A stretch of 23,588 nucleotides of DNA from CAZNLL01 sp964573885 (GTDB taxonomy: Bacteria; Desulfobacterota; DSM-4660; Desulfatiglandales; Desulfatiglandaceae), in NCBI GenBank assembly GCA_964573885.1, contig CAZNLL010000051.1, positions 1 to 23,588 on the forward strand, read 5' to 3'. Shown one piece after another: positions 15,583-23,173 of this stretch. A program made the position numbers and the translations under genes. The notes beneath the pieces were generated by a model. The model was not told the DNA's origin, did not search any database, and saw nothing but the letters and a program-made list of their open reading frames with translations. Numbering within the stretch: the first letter of the stretch is position 1; each line of letters begins with the position of its first letter.

Positions 15583-16039
15583 GAGGCACACTCTTCTTTC
15601 TTCTTTGGAAGATCGTTTCGGGATTCCTGAAGCGGTCTTTGATCCCTACCTCCTTTTCAAAAGGAAAAAGAGCTGGACCCTCCTTAGGGCCTCGGTTCAT
15701 CTCTCAGAGGCCGCTCAGTTGAAGGTCTCACGGATAGGGTTGAAGGCCCTGGAGCGGGTGGGGAGGTTTTTGAAGCCCACCACCCGATTGGTCCAGATTT
15801 TTGGCTTTGCAGCCTCAAAGGCCACCGTGGAGATAGACCAGGAGGCCTTACGCAGGCTCTGGGAGGGGGAGGAAGTCCCCGTGGACCATAACCTGGATAA
15901 TGGATACGTGATTCTCCGCCTCAAGGGGGACCGCGTGCTGGGTGTCGGGCTTTATATAGACGGCAGGATCAGGTCCCAAATCCCGAAAAAGGACATGCGC
16001 GAGATCATGGTGACCCATGAAACGACCCCGCGGCCTTGA
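15566..16039 (+). CDS. PUA-like C-terminal domain of the RsmF-type methyltransferase, in a shifted frame
   Basis: This frame encodes about 157 residues resembling the C-terminal RNA-binding region of RsmF-like methyltransferases, ending in a typical GYVILRLKGDRVLGVGLY and GRIRSQIPK. It overlaps the catalytic gene by 17 bases in the +1 frame. The only early start codons are TTG 15566 and TTG 15605, and neither has a convincing ribosome site, so independent translation looks poor. The simplest readings are a frameshift (real or a sequencing error) in a single ~455-residue gene, or translation coupled to the upstream stop at 15580-15582. No classical programmed-shift heptamer is obvious at the junction. 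The start given is the first plausible codon rather than a demonstrated one. Confidence 0.55.
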   Translation: MAGEDERHTLLSSLEDRFGIPEAVFDPYLLFKRKKSWTLLRASVHLSEAAQLKVSRIGLKALERVGRFLKPTTRLVQIFGFAASKATVEIDQEALRRLWEGEEVPVDHNLDNGYVILRLKGDRVLGVGLYIDGRIRSQIPKKDMREIMVTHETTPRP

Positions 16040-16228
16040 AGCCGGCATGATTGGTCCATCGTGCTTAAGCGGGGCTGACACGGCAAGCCTTTTTGGGGAG
16101 AAAAGCCTTGAAATTTCACCACCCTCCTGGTAAGAACCACGAAGAGAAGTCTCTTTACCTTTAGCGCTTTTCCAGAACAACCCGTCTCACGCTCTAAATG
16201 ATTAAATGACATTGCTGAAGGAGGGATT

Positions 16229-18043
16229 ATGCAAAATGGCACTGAAAAAGCCGAAGCCTTTAATAACCCGAACGGAGACCTTGAGGATTTCATCCTCGGC
16301 TCCTTTTGGGAATGCTTCGGCGATCTCCCCGTGGGCATCATTGTGATCGACCGCAACACGACCATTCGCTTTTTTAATTCCTTTGCCGGGTTTTTTGTGG
16401 GTATCCAACCTATCCGGGCCATAGGGAAATCCATTGAGGAATTGATCCCGGAAAGCCAGATCATGGATACCCTGACCCGGGGCATTCCTCATTACGAAAA
16501 ACACCGGGTGGTGAACGGCAGGCGCTTGAAATTCAGCTCCATCCCCATCAGGGTTGGAGAAAGAGTCCTTTCCGCCGTGGAATTCATATTTGATAACACC
16601 GAAAATGTATCTGTTTTGAATGAATTACATGAACTCAGGGAGAAGTATCGCCTCCTTGACGAACTCCTCGATGAGACCTTTGAGGAGTTGGGGGCTGTGA
16701 ATAATGAGGGGAAGGTCACCTATATTTCGAAGAAATCGGCACAGAATCTCGGCGTAACCCGCGATGAAATTTTGGGGCGTGATATGACCGAGTTGGACAA
16801 AAAATGCCAACTCAAAAGGGTGGCCAGTACCGGTGTGCCTTATCTGGGCCGGATCTCCAGACCCCATAAAAAGGTGGTCCCGTGTATGGTTACTCCTGTC
16901 CTCAAGGACAATGAGCTTTCAGGCGCCGTGTGCAGGAGTATATTTACGGACATGGCACAAGCCAACGAGTTTTTGAGCAAAATGCAAGACCTCGATGGCC
17001 CTCAGAAAGCCGAAGCCCATCCCAAGAGGATAAGCGGGTGTCGATTCTCTATCCACGACATCGTCGGCCAATCAAAGGCCATCAATTACGCGAAAAAGAA
17101 GTCCCTTCGTGTTGCCGAGGGTGATTCCACCATATTGATCACCGGCGAGTCCGGGACGGGCAAGGAACTCTTTGCCCAGGCCATCCATATGGCAAGCCTC
17201 CGCAAAAACGGTCCTTTTGTTAAGGTCAACTGTGCGGGAATCCCTGAGACCCTCCTGGAGTCGGAACTTTTTGGATACGAACCTGGGGCATTTACCGGTG
17301 CAGGAAAAAAGGGGAAACCGGGTAAGTTTGAACTGGCCCACAATGGCACCATATTCCTTGACGAGGCAGGGGATATGTCCATGGGCATGCAGGCCAAGCT
17401 TTTAAGGGTCATCCAAGAAAACGAGTTCGAGCGGGTCGGTGGAACCACCAGCTACGAAGTAGACGTCCGAATCATCGCTGCGACGAACAAGGACCTGTGG
17501 GCCATGGTCGATGAAGGGCAATTCAGAGAGGACCTCTACTATCGCCTGGATGTGGTTAACATCCATATACCCCCGCTCAGGGAGAGAATTGCGGATATTC
17601 CCTTGTTGATCAGGCATCTTATTCCTCTCATAAAAAAGCGGGCCCACAGCAAGGTCAAAGGGGTCAGCCAGGATGTGCTTGATTGCTTTATGAATTATAG
17701 ATGGCCTGGAAATGTGCGGGAGTTGAAGAATGTCCTGGAGGGGGCCATGAATCTCAATATTGGTGAATCCATCGATATGCAGGCCCTGCCTTCCAAGGTC
17801 AGAAAAAGAATGTCTCACCAAAGCAGACCGGGTGGTTTTGAAGAAGGTCCCATAATGTTGAGCGACCACAAGGCCCTGGAAAGAAAGATGATTGAGCAAG
17901 CCTTGAGCATCAAAAACGGCAATAAGCGCCAGGCCGCCCTTTACCTCAATATGCCCCGCTCCACCCTTTATAACAAGCTGAAGCAATATGGGATCGGCAA
18001 CACTCCGCCGGAGGAGCATCATTCAGCCGTTCCTGCCTGTTAA
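16229..18043 (+). CDS. Sigma-54-dependent transcriptional activator with two PAS-like sensor domains
   Basis: A 604-residue bacterial enhancer-binding protein. A PAS-like domain (about 25-130, LPVGIIVIDRNTTIRFFN) is followed by a short coiled segment and a second PAS-like domain (about 145-245). The AAA+ domain spans about 275-510: Walker A GESGTGKE at 306-313, the sigma-54 contact loop GAFTGA at 353-358, Walker B TIFLDEAG at 374-381 and the arginine-finger region FREDLYYRLDV at 432-442. The C-terminal Fis-type helix-turn-helix (about 560-586) contains NKRQAALYLNMPRSTLYNKL. AAGGAGGG precedes the ATG. There is no receiver domain, so it is probably a one-component sensor of a cytoplasmic ligand, plausibly an acid or acyl-CoA. 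Palindromic sites begin one base past its stop and a -24/-12 promoter lies 200 bases on, before the ligase operon, its obvious target. Confidence 0.93.
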   Translation: MQNGTEKAEAFNNPNGDLEDFILGSFWECFGDLPVGIIVIDRNTTIRFFNSFAGFFVGIQPIRAIGKSIEELIPESQIMDTLTRGIPHYEKHRVVNGRRLKFSSIPIRVGERVLSAVEFIFDNTENVSVLNELHELREKYRLLDELLDETFEELGAVNNEGKVTYISKKSAQNLGVTRDEILGRDMTELDKKCQLKRVASTGVPYLGRISRPHKKVVPCMVTPVLKDNELSGAVCRSIFTDMAQANEFLSKMQDLDGPQKAEAHPKRISGCRFSIHDIVGQSKAINYAKKKSLRVAEGDSTILITGESGTGKELFAQAIHMASLRKNGPFVKVNCAGIPETLLESELFGYEPGAFTGAGKKGKPGKFELAHNGTIFLDEAGDMSMGMQAKLLRVIQENEFERVGGTTSYEVDVRIIAATNKDLWAMVDEGQFREDLYYRLDVVNIHIPPLRERIADIPLLIRHLIPLIKKRAHSKVKGVSQDVLDCFMNYRWPGNVRELKNVLEGAMNLNIGESIDMQALPSKVRKRMSHQSRPGGFEEGPIMLSDHKALERKMIEQALSIKNGNKRQAALYLNMPRSTLYNKLKQYGIGNTPPEEHHSAVPAC

Positions 18044-18085
18044 TGTCCATATTTTGGACATGTCTATCTTTTTGGACATGTCCAA
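18044..18085. promoter_or_regulatory. Tandem palindromic upstream activating sequence, TTGGACATGTCCAA type
   Basis: TTGGACATGTCCAA (18072-18085) is a perfect 14-base palindrome. Just before it, TGTCCA (18044-18049) and TGGACATGTC (18055-18064) supply further half-sites. The 13-base string TTTTGGACATGTC is directly repeated at 18052 and 18070, an 18-base period. Clustered palindromes about 190 bases before a -24/-12 element are the normal layout for enhancer-binding proteins, and the activator gene ends at 18043. Confidence 0.7.
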
Positions 18086-18254
18086 GAATGATAATAAGCC
18101 ATGGAAAAACATCTCTTTTCCTTTTTTTGGCCGTTCTCCCGGATGAACCCAAAAAATGTGATTTCTCTAAGCCCTTGATAAAAGAGATCTATAAGGAGCA
18201 TCCCCCGGCCTTTCTCCCTCACCTAGGGGCGAAGCGCTCCGTTTACGCCATTTG

Positions 18255-18270
18255 GGGCACGGGATGTGCT
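18255..18270 (+). promoter_or_regulatory. Sigma-54 (-24/-12) promoter
   Basis: GGGCACGGGATGTGCT matches the consensus TGGCACG-N4-TTGCW with the invariant GG (18256-18257) and GC (18268-18269) separated by exactly ten bases; mismatches are G for T at the first position and G for the first T of the TTGC element. Transcription would start near 18281, about 200 bases before the first gene of the operon. Confidence 0.65.
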
Positions 18271-18383
18271 TTATTAGGACACTGCATTTATTGACAGAGG
18301 GACTTTTTTTGGGGAGGGGCCCGAAGAAAGTCATATGTCACCTGTCTAACCTGCCCGGAGTTATCTAAAATGGAGGGGTCACC

Positions 18384-18413
18384 ATGACTAAAGAGGGTGG
18401 CGGCAGGCCTTGA
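18384..18413 (+). other. Possible nine-codon leader ORF
   Basis: ATG at 18384 is preceded by GGAGGGG (18372-18378) with a five-base gap and reads MTKEGGGRP before TGA. GGCGGC (18399-18404) inside it could pair with GCCGCC (18432-18437) just after it. This may be a leader peptide in the long transcript or chance. Confidence 0.2.
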
Positions 18414-18478
18414 AGGAGTGGAGCCCCAACCGCCGCCATGAGGCGAATCATTAAGACAAAATACCAAGGAGGATGAAA

Positions 18479-18889
18479 ATGTACTTTGAAGAGATTGAAA
18501 CAGGTAAAACCTATAAGTCGGAAACGTCTAAACCCATTACAGGGACTGAAATCGACATGGTGGCACAACTCTCCGGCATGGATTTGCCTGGGTTTTTGGA
18601 TCCCGACTTCGCTAAGGGATGGGGCTTTAAAAACAGAGTGACTCCGGGGCCTTATATTTTCGCCTGCATGGTCGGTCTCATGGCTAAACAGGGGTTTTTG
18701 GCGGATGCGGTTATGGTGGGTGTAGACGGCATCAAGTTCAAGAGTCCGGCCTACCCGGGGGACAGGCTGACAGCCGAGGTGGAGGTGAAAAGCAAAAAGG
18801 AGTCCAAGCGTGGTGGGGGCCTCTGCAGTTATGACTGGAAGGTGTACAACCAGAAAAAGGAAGCAATCGCAGAAGGAAACAGCACATGA
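18479..18889 (+). CDS. MaoC-like hotdog protein lacking the hydratase Asp/His pair
   Basis: A 136-residue single hotdog-fold protein of the MaoC type: the N-terminal FEEIETGKTY strand, a central SGMDLPGFLDPDFAKGWGF segment, VTPGPYIFACMVGLM, and a C-terminal sheet with GIKFKSPAYPGDRLTAEVEV. In active (R)-enoyl-CoA hydratases the central segment reads GDxNPxH. Here the positions of the catalytic Asp and His are Met34 and Phe39, so normal hydration is unlikely. It may be a non-catalytic or structural hotdog subunit, a thioesterase-like protein or a binder of acyl-CoA. ATG 18479 is chosen because AAGGAGG (18466-18472) ends six bases before it, whereas ATG 18473 abuts that site. It is the first gene of the operon driven by the -24/-12 promoter; an intact MaoC protein ends the same gene group. 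Confidence 0.82.
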   Translation: MYFEEIETGKTYKSETSKPITGTEIDMVAQLSGMDLPGFLDPDFAKGWGFKNRVTPGPYIFACMVGLMAKQGFLADAVMVGVDGIKFKSPAYPGDRLTAEVEVKSKKESKRGGGLCSYDWKVYNQKKEAIAEGNST

Positions 18890-19078
18890 ATGTTCCCTGC
18901 CAAGGCATCTGGATGATGCCCGCGACTGAATCATATTTCAATACGGTGATGTTTTCCCCGTGAGATTTCCCCTTTTTGGCCCACATTAGGTCAACGTATT
19001 TAAACCCTTTTGATTTCCTCGTATGTATGAGAGGGCGGGGTGGGTTTGTGTTCGAGACAAAGAATGCAGGAGCAGAGA

Positions 19079-22000
19079 ATGGAATCAATTAGGAGCCTTG
19101 TTGAGGAAGCGACCGGCGAATACGGTGATAAGACTTTTGTCTATTATGAAAATGAGCAGATCTCCTTTAAAGAGATGAACAATATGTCCAATCAGGTTGC
19201 CAACGCCTTTTTACAGGAGGGTATCGGTAAGGGTGAACGTGTAGCCATCATGCTCTTGAATCGCCCCGAATTCTTGTATACCTGGTTTGGTTTGAACAAG
19301 ATTGGGGCCAGCATGGTTCCTATCAATACAGCCTTTACCCCCTATGAGGCGGAATATCTCCTCAATCATTCCGAGTGTAAAATGGTTGTTACGGATACCA
19401 CCCACTTCAAGGTCATAGAGAAGGCCCGGGAGAATTGTCCTTTATTGAGCAAGGTGATTCTGCTGGACAGCGACGAGAAGCCGGAGGAGGGGGAACTCTT
19501 CTGGGATTTTATAAAAGGCCATTCCACGGACCTGGAAGAAATCGAGATCAAATTAGACGATGAAGCGGCCATTCTCTATACCTCGGGCACGACCGGCAGA
19601 CCCAAGGGATGTATCGAAAATCAGCTCTATTATCTTCAGATAGGGAGGATGTATGTCCGAGACCACCAGATAGATTCAACGGACCGGATCCTGACCCCGC
19701 TGCCCTTGTTCCACATGAATGCACAAACCCTTTCCACCATGGGTGCCCTCATGAGCGGCGCCAGCCTGATCCTTATTGACAGGTTTCATCCCTCCACGTG
19801 GTGGCAGACCGTGAGAGATTTCAAGGCCACCTTTTTTCACTATCTTGGAGTCGTTCCGGCCATTCTCTATAGCATGCCCGAGCGAGAAGACGATTATAAC
19901 CCCACGACCCTCTATGGCATTGGCGCGGGAGTTCCTAAGGACATCCATGAGAAGTTTGAAAAGAGGTTTAACGTTGAACTGCTGGAGGTATTCGGATCCA
20001 CCGAAGGCGGCGGCGGCGGGGCCTTTTTTACCGGTAAGCGATTGAAGGACAGAAAGGTGGGCACGGCCTCCTTTGGAACCGTCTTGCCTGAGGTGGAAGC
20101 CAAGATTTTTGATGAAGAAGACAGGGAGGTGCCTCACGGAGAAGTGGGAGAACTTGTCACCCGCTCCTCGGATCCCACGAATAGAAGAAAGGGCTATATG
20201 CTCGGGTACTTGAAGAATCCGGAAGCCACAGAAGAGGTTTGGAAAAACGGGTGGTTCCATACAGGGGACTACTGCAAGAGAGATGAAGAGGGGTACTTCT
20301 ATTTTGTGGACAGAAAAAAGGATATGATAAGGCGAAGCGGCGAGAATATTTCCGCCTCTGAAATCGAAGGTGTTGTTCGCTCAAACCCTCATGTCGCCGA
20401 TGTGGCCGCCGTGGCGGTGCCCGATGAGAAAAGGATAGAAGAGGTAAAGATTTATGTGGTGAAAGCCGGTGACACAGAACTATCTCCGGAAGAGATCATT
20501 GAGTGGTGTGAGGAGCGCTTGGCGTACTTCAAGATTCCCCGGTACATTGAATTCAAAAAAGAACTTCCGAAGACATCCACGGAAAAAGTGAACAAAAGCA
20601 CCCTAAAACAAGAAAAGGCGGATCTTACGGAAGGTGCCTGGGATAGGACCCTCCATATGAAGCTGAAACGGGAGAAGGAGCGCGAGTTGGACTGGCAAAA
20701 TCTCACCATCGGGAACGCATTGAAACTGGCTTCAAAGAGGTGGGGAGGCAAAGAGGCGGTTGTTTCCAAGGAAAGGAGGGAAACTTATTCAGAGCTTTTT
20801 GATCAGGCCTGTAAGCTGGCAACAGGACTTCGAAAGTTGGGGGTCAAGAAGGGGGACTCGGTAGCCACTATTTTCGGCATTGTCCCGGAATGGATTTACG
20901 TAAAATACGCGCTTCACATCATTGGAGCCAGGTTGGTTCCTGTTAATGTGAGTTTTAAGAAAAGGGAAATCGAGTACATCCTGAAAAAGGCGGATGTGAA
21001 AACCCTAATAACCACGGACAAGTTGAGGTATGGGAATTATCTTGAGATCCTGTCTGAAATAGATCCCGATATTGAAACAGGCAAAGAAAAACAAATCAAA
21101 TCCAATGTCCTCCCCGCCCTTGAAAGGGTCGTTTATTTCAGCCCGGACAAGGCTGAGTATCCTTATGGGTATGATCTTTATGAGGTTTTGAACTCGGGTG
21201 CGGATTATAAAGAGGAGGATATCGACCGGCTTTTGGATCAAGTGAACCCCGATGATATCTGCAACATCCTTTTTACATCAGGGAGCACAGCTTTTCCAAA
21301 GGGGGCTATGCATTGCCATAAAAGCTTATTGGGCATAGGCACCCATATATTTGGGAAAACATTCAGGTTGAATTCATCCCACCGGCTACTGTGCTATTTC
21401 CCCTTTTATCATATCGCCGGGTGCGTGTATTACACCCTTGGAGCCCTCAGTGTGGGCTGCACCCTCTATGTGAACGAATTCATCCCGGATGAAATACTGC
21501 CCATTATTCAGGATGAAAAGATTGATCTCTTTTGCGGCTTTGATGCCCATTTTAATGCCATCAGTGAGCACCCCCTGTTCCAGGAATTTGACTTGGGTTC
21601 CATGAAATTTGTCCTTCTTGCAACCGGCCCGGACTGGTACGACCGGTGTCAGAAAATATTCCCCAAACTCGAGATCATTGCCCATCACTATGGGTTTACA
21701 GAAGGAACCGGGGTGAGTATACCCCCTGATGAAAAGGACTACAATGTGCGGAAGTTTACGAACGGAAAACCTTGGCCCGGTATAGAAGTCAAAGTTGTAG
21801 ACCCTGCCACGGGAGAGAAGGTGCCCCCCAAACAAAGCGGAGAACTTTGTCTTCGGGGATGGAGCAGATTTAAGGAATACTACAAAGCGCCAGAAGAGAC
21901 AGAAAAAGCGATTGATTCAGAGGGGTTTTTTCACTCCGGCGATTACGGGTGGATGGATGAAAAGGGCCACGTGGTGTATCGGGGCCGATACAAAATGATG

Positions 22001-22315
22001 ATTAAGACGGGCGGGGAGAATGTCTCTGAGAGGGAGGTAGAGGTCGTTTTGGAAGAGATGCCGGGCATCCGGTCCGTGCAGGTCATAGGTGTTCCGGACG
22101 AAAAATGGGGTGAGGCGGTCACCGCGGTTATTGAATTAGAGGAAGGGGCACACATAACCATGGAGGACATTGTAGAATTTTGCAAAGACCGAATAGCAAG
22201 ATTTAAGATCCCCAAGAACATCCTCGTTATCAAAGGGGCGGACTGGCCCTTGCTGGGGGCAGGCAAGGTGGATAAAAAGAACTTAAAGGATTGGGCCATT
22301 TCGAAAATCGGATAA
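19079..22315 (+). CDS. Tandem double acyl-CoA ligase: two complete adenylate-forming modules in one protein
   Basis: A 1078-residue protein with two full ANL-superfamily modules, each able in principle to turn a carboxylic acid, ATP and CoA into acyl-CoA, AMP and PPi. Module A (about 1-515) has the P-loop YTSGTTGRPKG at 167-177, FGSTE, HTGD at 394-397, the hinge DRKKDMIRRSGENIS and Lys503 in STEKVNK. Module B (about 540-1078) has FTSGSTAFPKG at 732-742 (Ala where Gly is usual), YGFTEGTG, HSGD at 952-955, RYKMMIKTGGENVS and Lys1063 in GAGKVDK. The modules are only distantly alike, so this is not a recent tandem duplication. No carrier-protein, reductase or condensation domain separates them, only a charged linker (about 516-540), so it is not an NRPS. 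ATG 19079 is favoured by AGGAG six bases upstream; GTG 19040 and ATG 19064 are in frame. The frame is unbroken throughout. Substrates are unknown. Confidence 0.9.
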   Translation: MESIRSLVEEATGEYGDKTFVYYENEQISFKEMNNMSNQVANAFLQEGIGKGERVAIMLLNRPEFLYTWFGLNKIGASMVPINTAFTPYEAEYLLNHSECKMVVTDTTHFKVIEKARENCPLLSKVILLDSDEKPEEGELFWDFIKGHSTDLEEIEIKLDDEAAILYTSGTTGRPKGCIENQLYYLQIGRMYVRDHQIDSTDRILTPLPLFHMNAQTLSTMGALMSGASLILIDRFHPSTWWQTVRDFKATFFHYLGVVPAILYSMPEREDDYNPTTLYGIGAGVPKDIHEKFEKRFNVELLEVFGSTEGGGGGAFFTGKRLKDRKVGTASFGTVLPEVEAKIFDEEDREVPHGEVGELVTRSSDPTNRRKGYMLGYLKNPEATEEVWKNGWFHTGDYCKRDEEGYFYFVDRKKDMIRRSGENISASEIEGVVRSNPHVADVAAVAVPDEKRIEEVKIYVVKAGDTELSPEEIIEWCEERLAYFKIPRYIEFKKELPKTSTEKVNKSTLKQEKADLTEGAWDRTLHMKLKREKERELDWQNLTIGNALKLASKRWGGKEAVVSKERRETYSELFDQACKLATGLRKLGVKKGDSVATIFGIVPEWIYVKYALHIIGARLVPVNVSFKKREIEYILKKADVKTLITTDKLRYGNYLEILSEIDPDIETGKEKQIKSNVLPALERVVYFSPDKAEYPYGYDLYEVLNSGADYKEEDIDRLLDQVNPDDICNILFTSGSTAFPKGAMHCHKSLLGIGTHIFGKTFRLNSSHRLLCYFPFYHIAGCVYYTLGALSVGCTLYVNEFIPDEILPIIQDEKIDLFCGFDAHFNAISEHPLFQEFDLGSMKFVLLATGPDWYDRCQKIFPKLEIIAHHYGFTEGTGVSIPPDEKDYNVRKFTNGKPWPGIEVKVVDPATGEKVPPKQSGELCLRGWSRFKEYYKAPEETEKAIDSEGFFHSGDYGWMDEKGHVVYRGRYKMMIKTGGENVSEREVEVVLEEMPGIRSVQVIGVPDEKWGEAVTAVIELEEGAHITMEDIVEFCKDRIARFKIPKNILVIKGADWPLLGAGKVDKKNLKDWAISKIG

Positions 22316-22323
22316 CGGATAAA

Positions 22324-22338
22324 ACAGGGCTCCCCTGT
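22324..22338 (+). repeat. Small inverted repeat between ligase and crotonase genes
   Basis: ACAGGG and CCCTGT enclose a three-base CTC spacer just after the ligase stop and before the AAGGAGG-type ribosome site of the crotonase gene. It can form a small RNA hairpin; no T run follows, so termination is unlikely. Confidence 0.3.
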
Positions 22339-22356
22339 CTATAAGGAGGAAAGATC

Positions 22357-23145
22357 ATGACGACGGATTTTAAGAATTTGATGTATGAGGTGGAAAACGG
22401 TATCGCGATTATAACCTTTAACCGGCCTGATGCTCTAAACGCCATGAATACTGAATCTCTCAAAGAGTTTCAGGAGGCGCTAAAAACGGCAGGCGGTGAT
22501 GATCAGGTGAAATGCCTTATCTTGACCGGGGCGGGAGAAAAGGCCTTTGTGGCAGGTGCGGATATCAAGGAGATGAAGACAAAAACCCCGGTGGAGGCCA
22601 TGGCCTATACGGAATTGGGAAGCGGTACGTGCCGATACCTGGAAACCTTGCCCAAGCCGTCCATCGCGGCGGTAAACGGGGTTGCCCTGGGCGGCGGAAC
22701 TGAGATCGCCATGGCCTGTGACGTGAGATTCGCCTCTGAAAATGCACGGTTTGGACAGCCTGAAATCTTGCTCGGCATCATTCCGGGATGGGGCGGGACC
22801 CAGCGTCTACCACGCCTTATCGGTGAGGGAAGGGCCTTTGAATTTTTAATGACGGGAGAACATATAACATCACAGCGCGCGTATGAAACGGGGTTGGTTA
22901 ACAGGGTATTTTCTCCGGGAGAATTGTTGGAAGGGGCCAAAGCATTTGCGCTGAAGCTGGCGGGCATGCCTGGATTCGCCATCAAGATGCTAAAGACATC
23001 GGTTTATAACGGCCTGAACATGGACATGACAAGCGCCCTCAATGTGGAAATCCAGTGCATCTGTCAGTGCTTCAGTACAGATGACCAGGAAGAAGGGATG
23101 AACGCCTTTATAGAAAAGAGAAAGCCTGTCTGGAAGGGACGGTAA
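22357..23145 (+). CDS. Enoyl-CoA hydratase/isomerase (crotonase family)
   Basis: A 262-residue crotonase that hydrates trans-2-enoyl-CoA to (S)-3-hydroxyacyl-CoA. Motifs: FNRPDALNAMN near the N-terminus, the oxyanion-hole strand AFVAGADIKEM (about 63-73), and the second oxyanion segment NGVALGGGTEIAMACD with Glu116. The second catalytic Glu136 lies in FGQPEILLGIIPGWGGTQR. Both glutamates of rat mitochondrial hydratase (Glu144, Glu164) are thus kept, favouring true hydratase activity over dehalogenase, decarboxylase or isomerase functions of the superfamily. Length is typical. TAAGGAGG precedes the ATG. It follows the double ligase by 41 bases and the MaoC gene follows it by 28, so acid activation and enoyl-CoA hydration are co-expressed. 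Its (S) product and the (R) product of MaoC-type enzymes would differ in stereochemistry. Confidence 0.93.
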   Translation: MTTDFKNLMYEVENGIAIITFNRPDALNAMNTESLKEFQEALKTAGGDDQVKCLILTGAGEKAFVAGADIKEMKTKTPVEAMAYTELGSGTCRYLETLPKPSIAAVNGVALGGGTEIAMACDVRFASENARFGQPEILLGIIPGWGGTQRLPRLIGEGRAFEFLMTGEHITSQRAYETGLVNRVFSPGELLEGAKAFALKLAGMPGFAIKMLKTSVYNGLNMDMTSALNVEIQCICQCFSTDDQEEGMNAFIEKRKPVWKGR

Positions 23146-23173
23146 AAACCCGGAACACAAGGAGGACCTTTCA

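Larger units (their letters stand above)
18044..18478 (+). other. Regulatory region between the activator and the hotdog-ligase operon
   Basis: These 435 bases hold activator-type palindromes (18044-18085), a -24/-12 promoter (18255-18270), a possible nine-codon leader ORF (18384-18413) and a ribosome site AAGGAGG (18466-18472). An open frame starting at 18043 runs across the palindromes but has no ribosome site and a low-complexity product, so no gene is called. Confidence 0.7.

Noticed and set aside
16081..16128. Repeated AAGCCTT strings before the activator gene as a terminator
   Set aside because: The copies are direct, not inverted, so they cannot form a stem, and no proper T run follows.
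18043..18294. Open frame of 83 codons after the sigma-54 activator
   Set aside because: It overlaps the activator stop, has no ribosome site, covers palindromic control sites and the -24/-12 promoter, and has an odd Cys/Trp-rich composition.
18292..18297. TTGACA before the hotdog gene as a sigma-70 promoter
   Set aside because: No acceptable -10 box follows at 15-19 bases; the -24/-12 element just upstream is much better supported.
18738..19088. Minus-strand frame of 116 codons across the end of the hotdog gene
   Set aside because: It is largely antisense to a real gene, lacks a ribosome site and gives no recognisable protein.
19079..22315. Non-ribosomal peptide synthetase
   Set aside because: There are no carrier-protein, condensation or thioesterase domains; both modules look like stand-alone acyl-CoA ligases and the neighbours are beta-oxidation enzymes.
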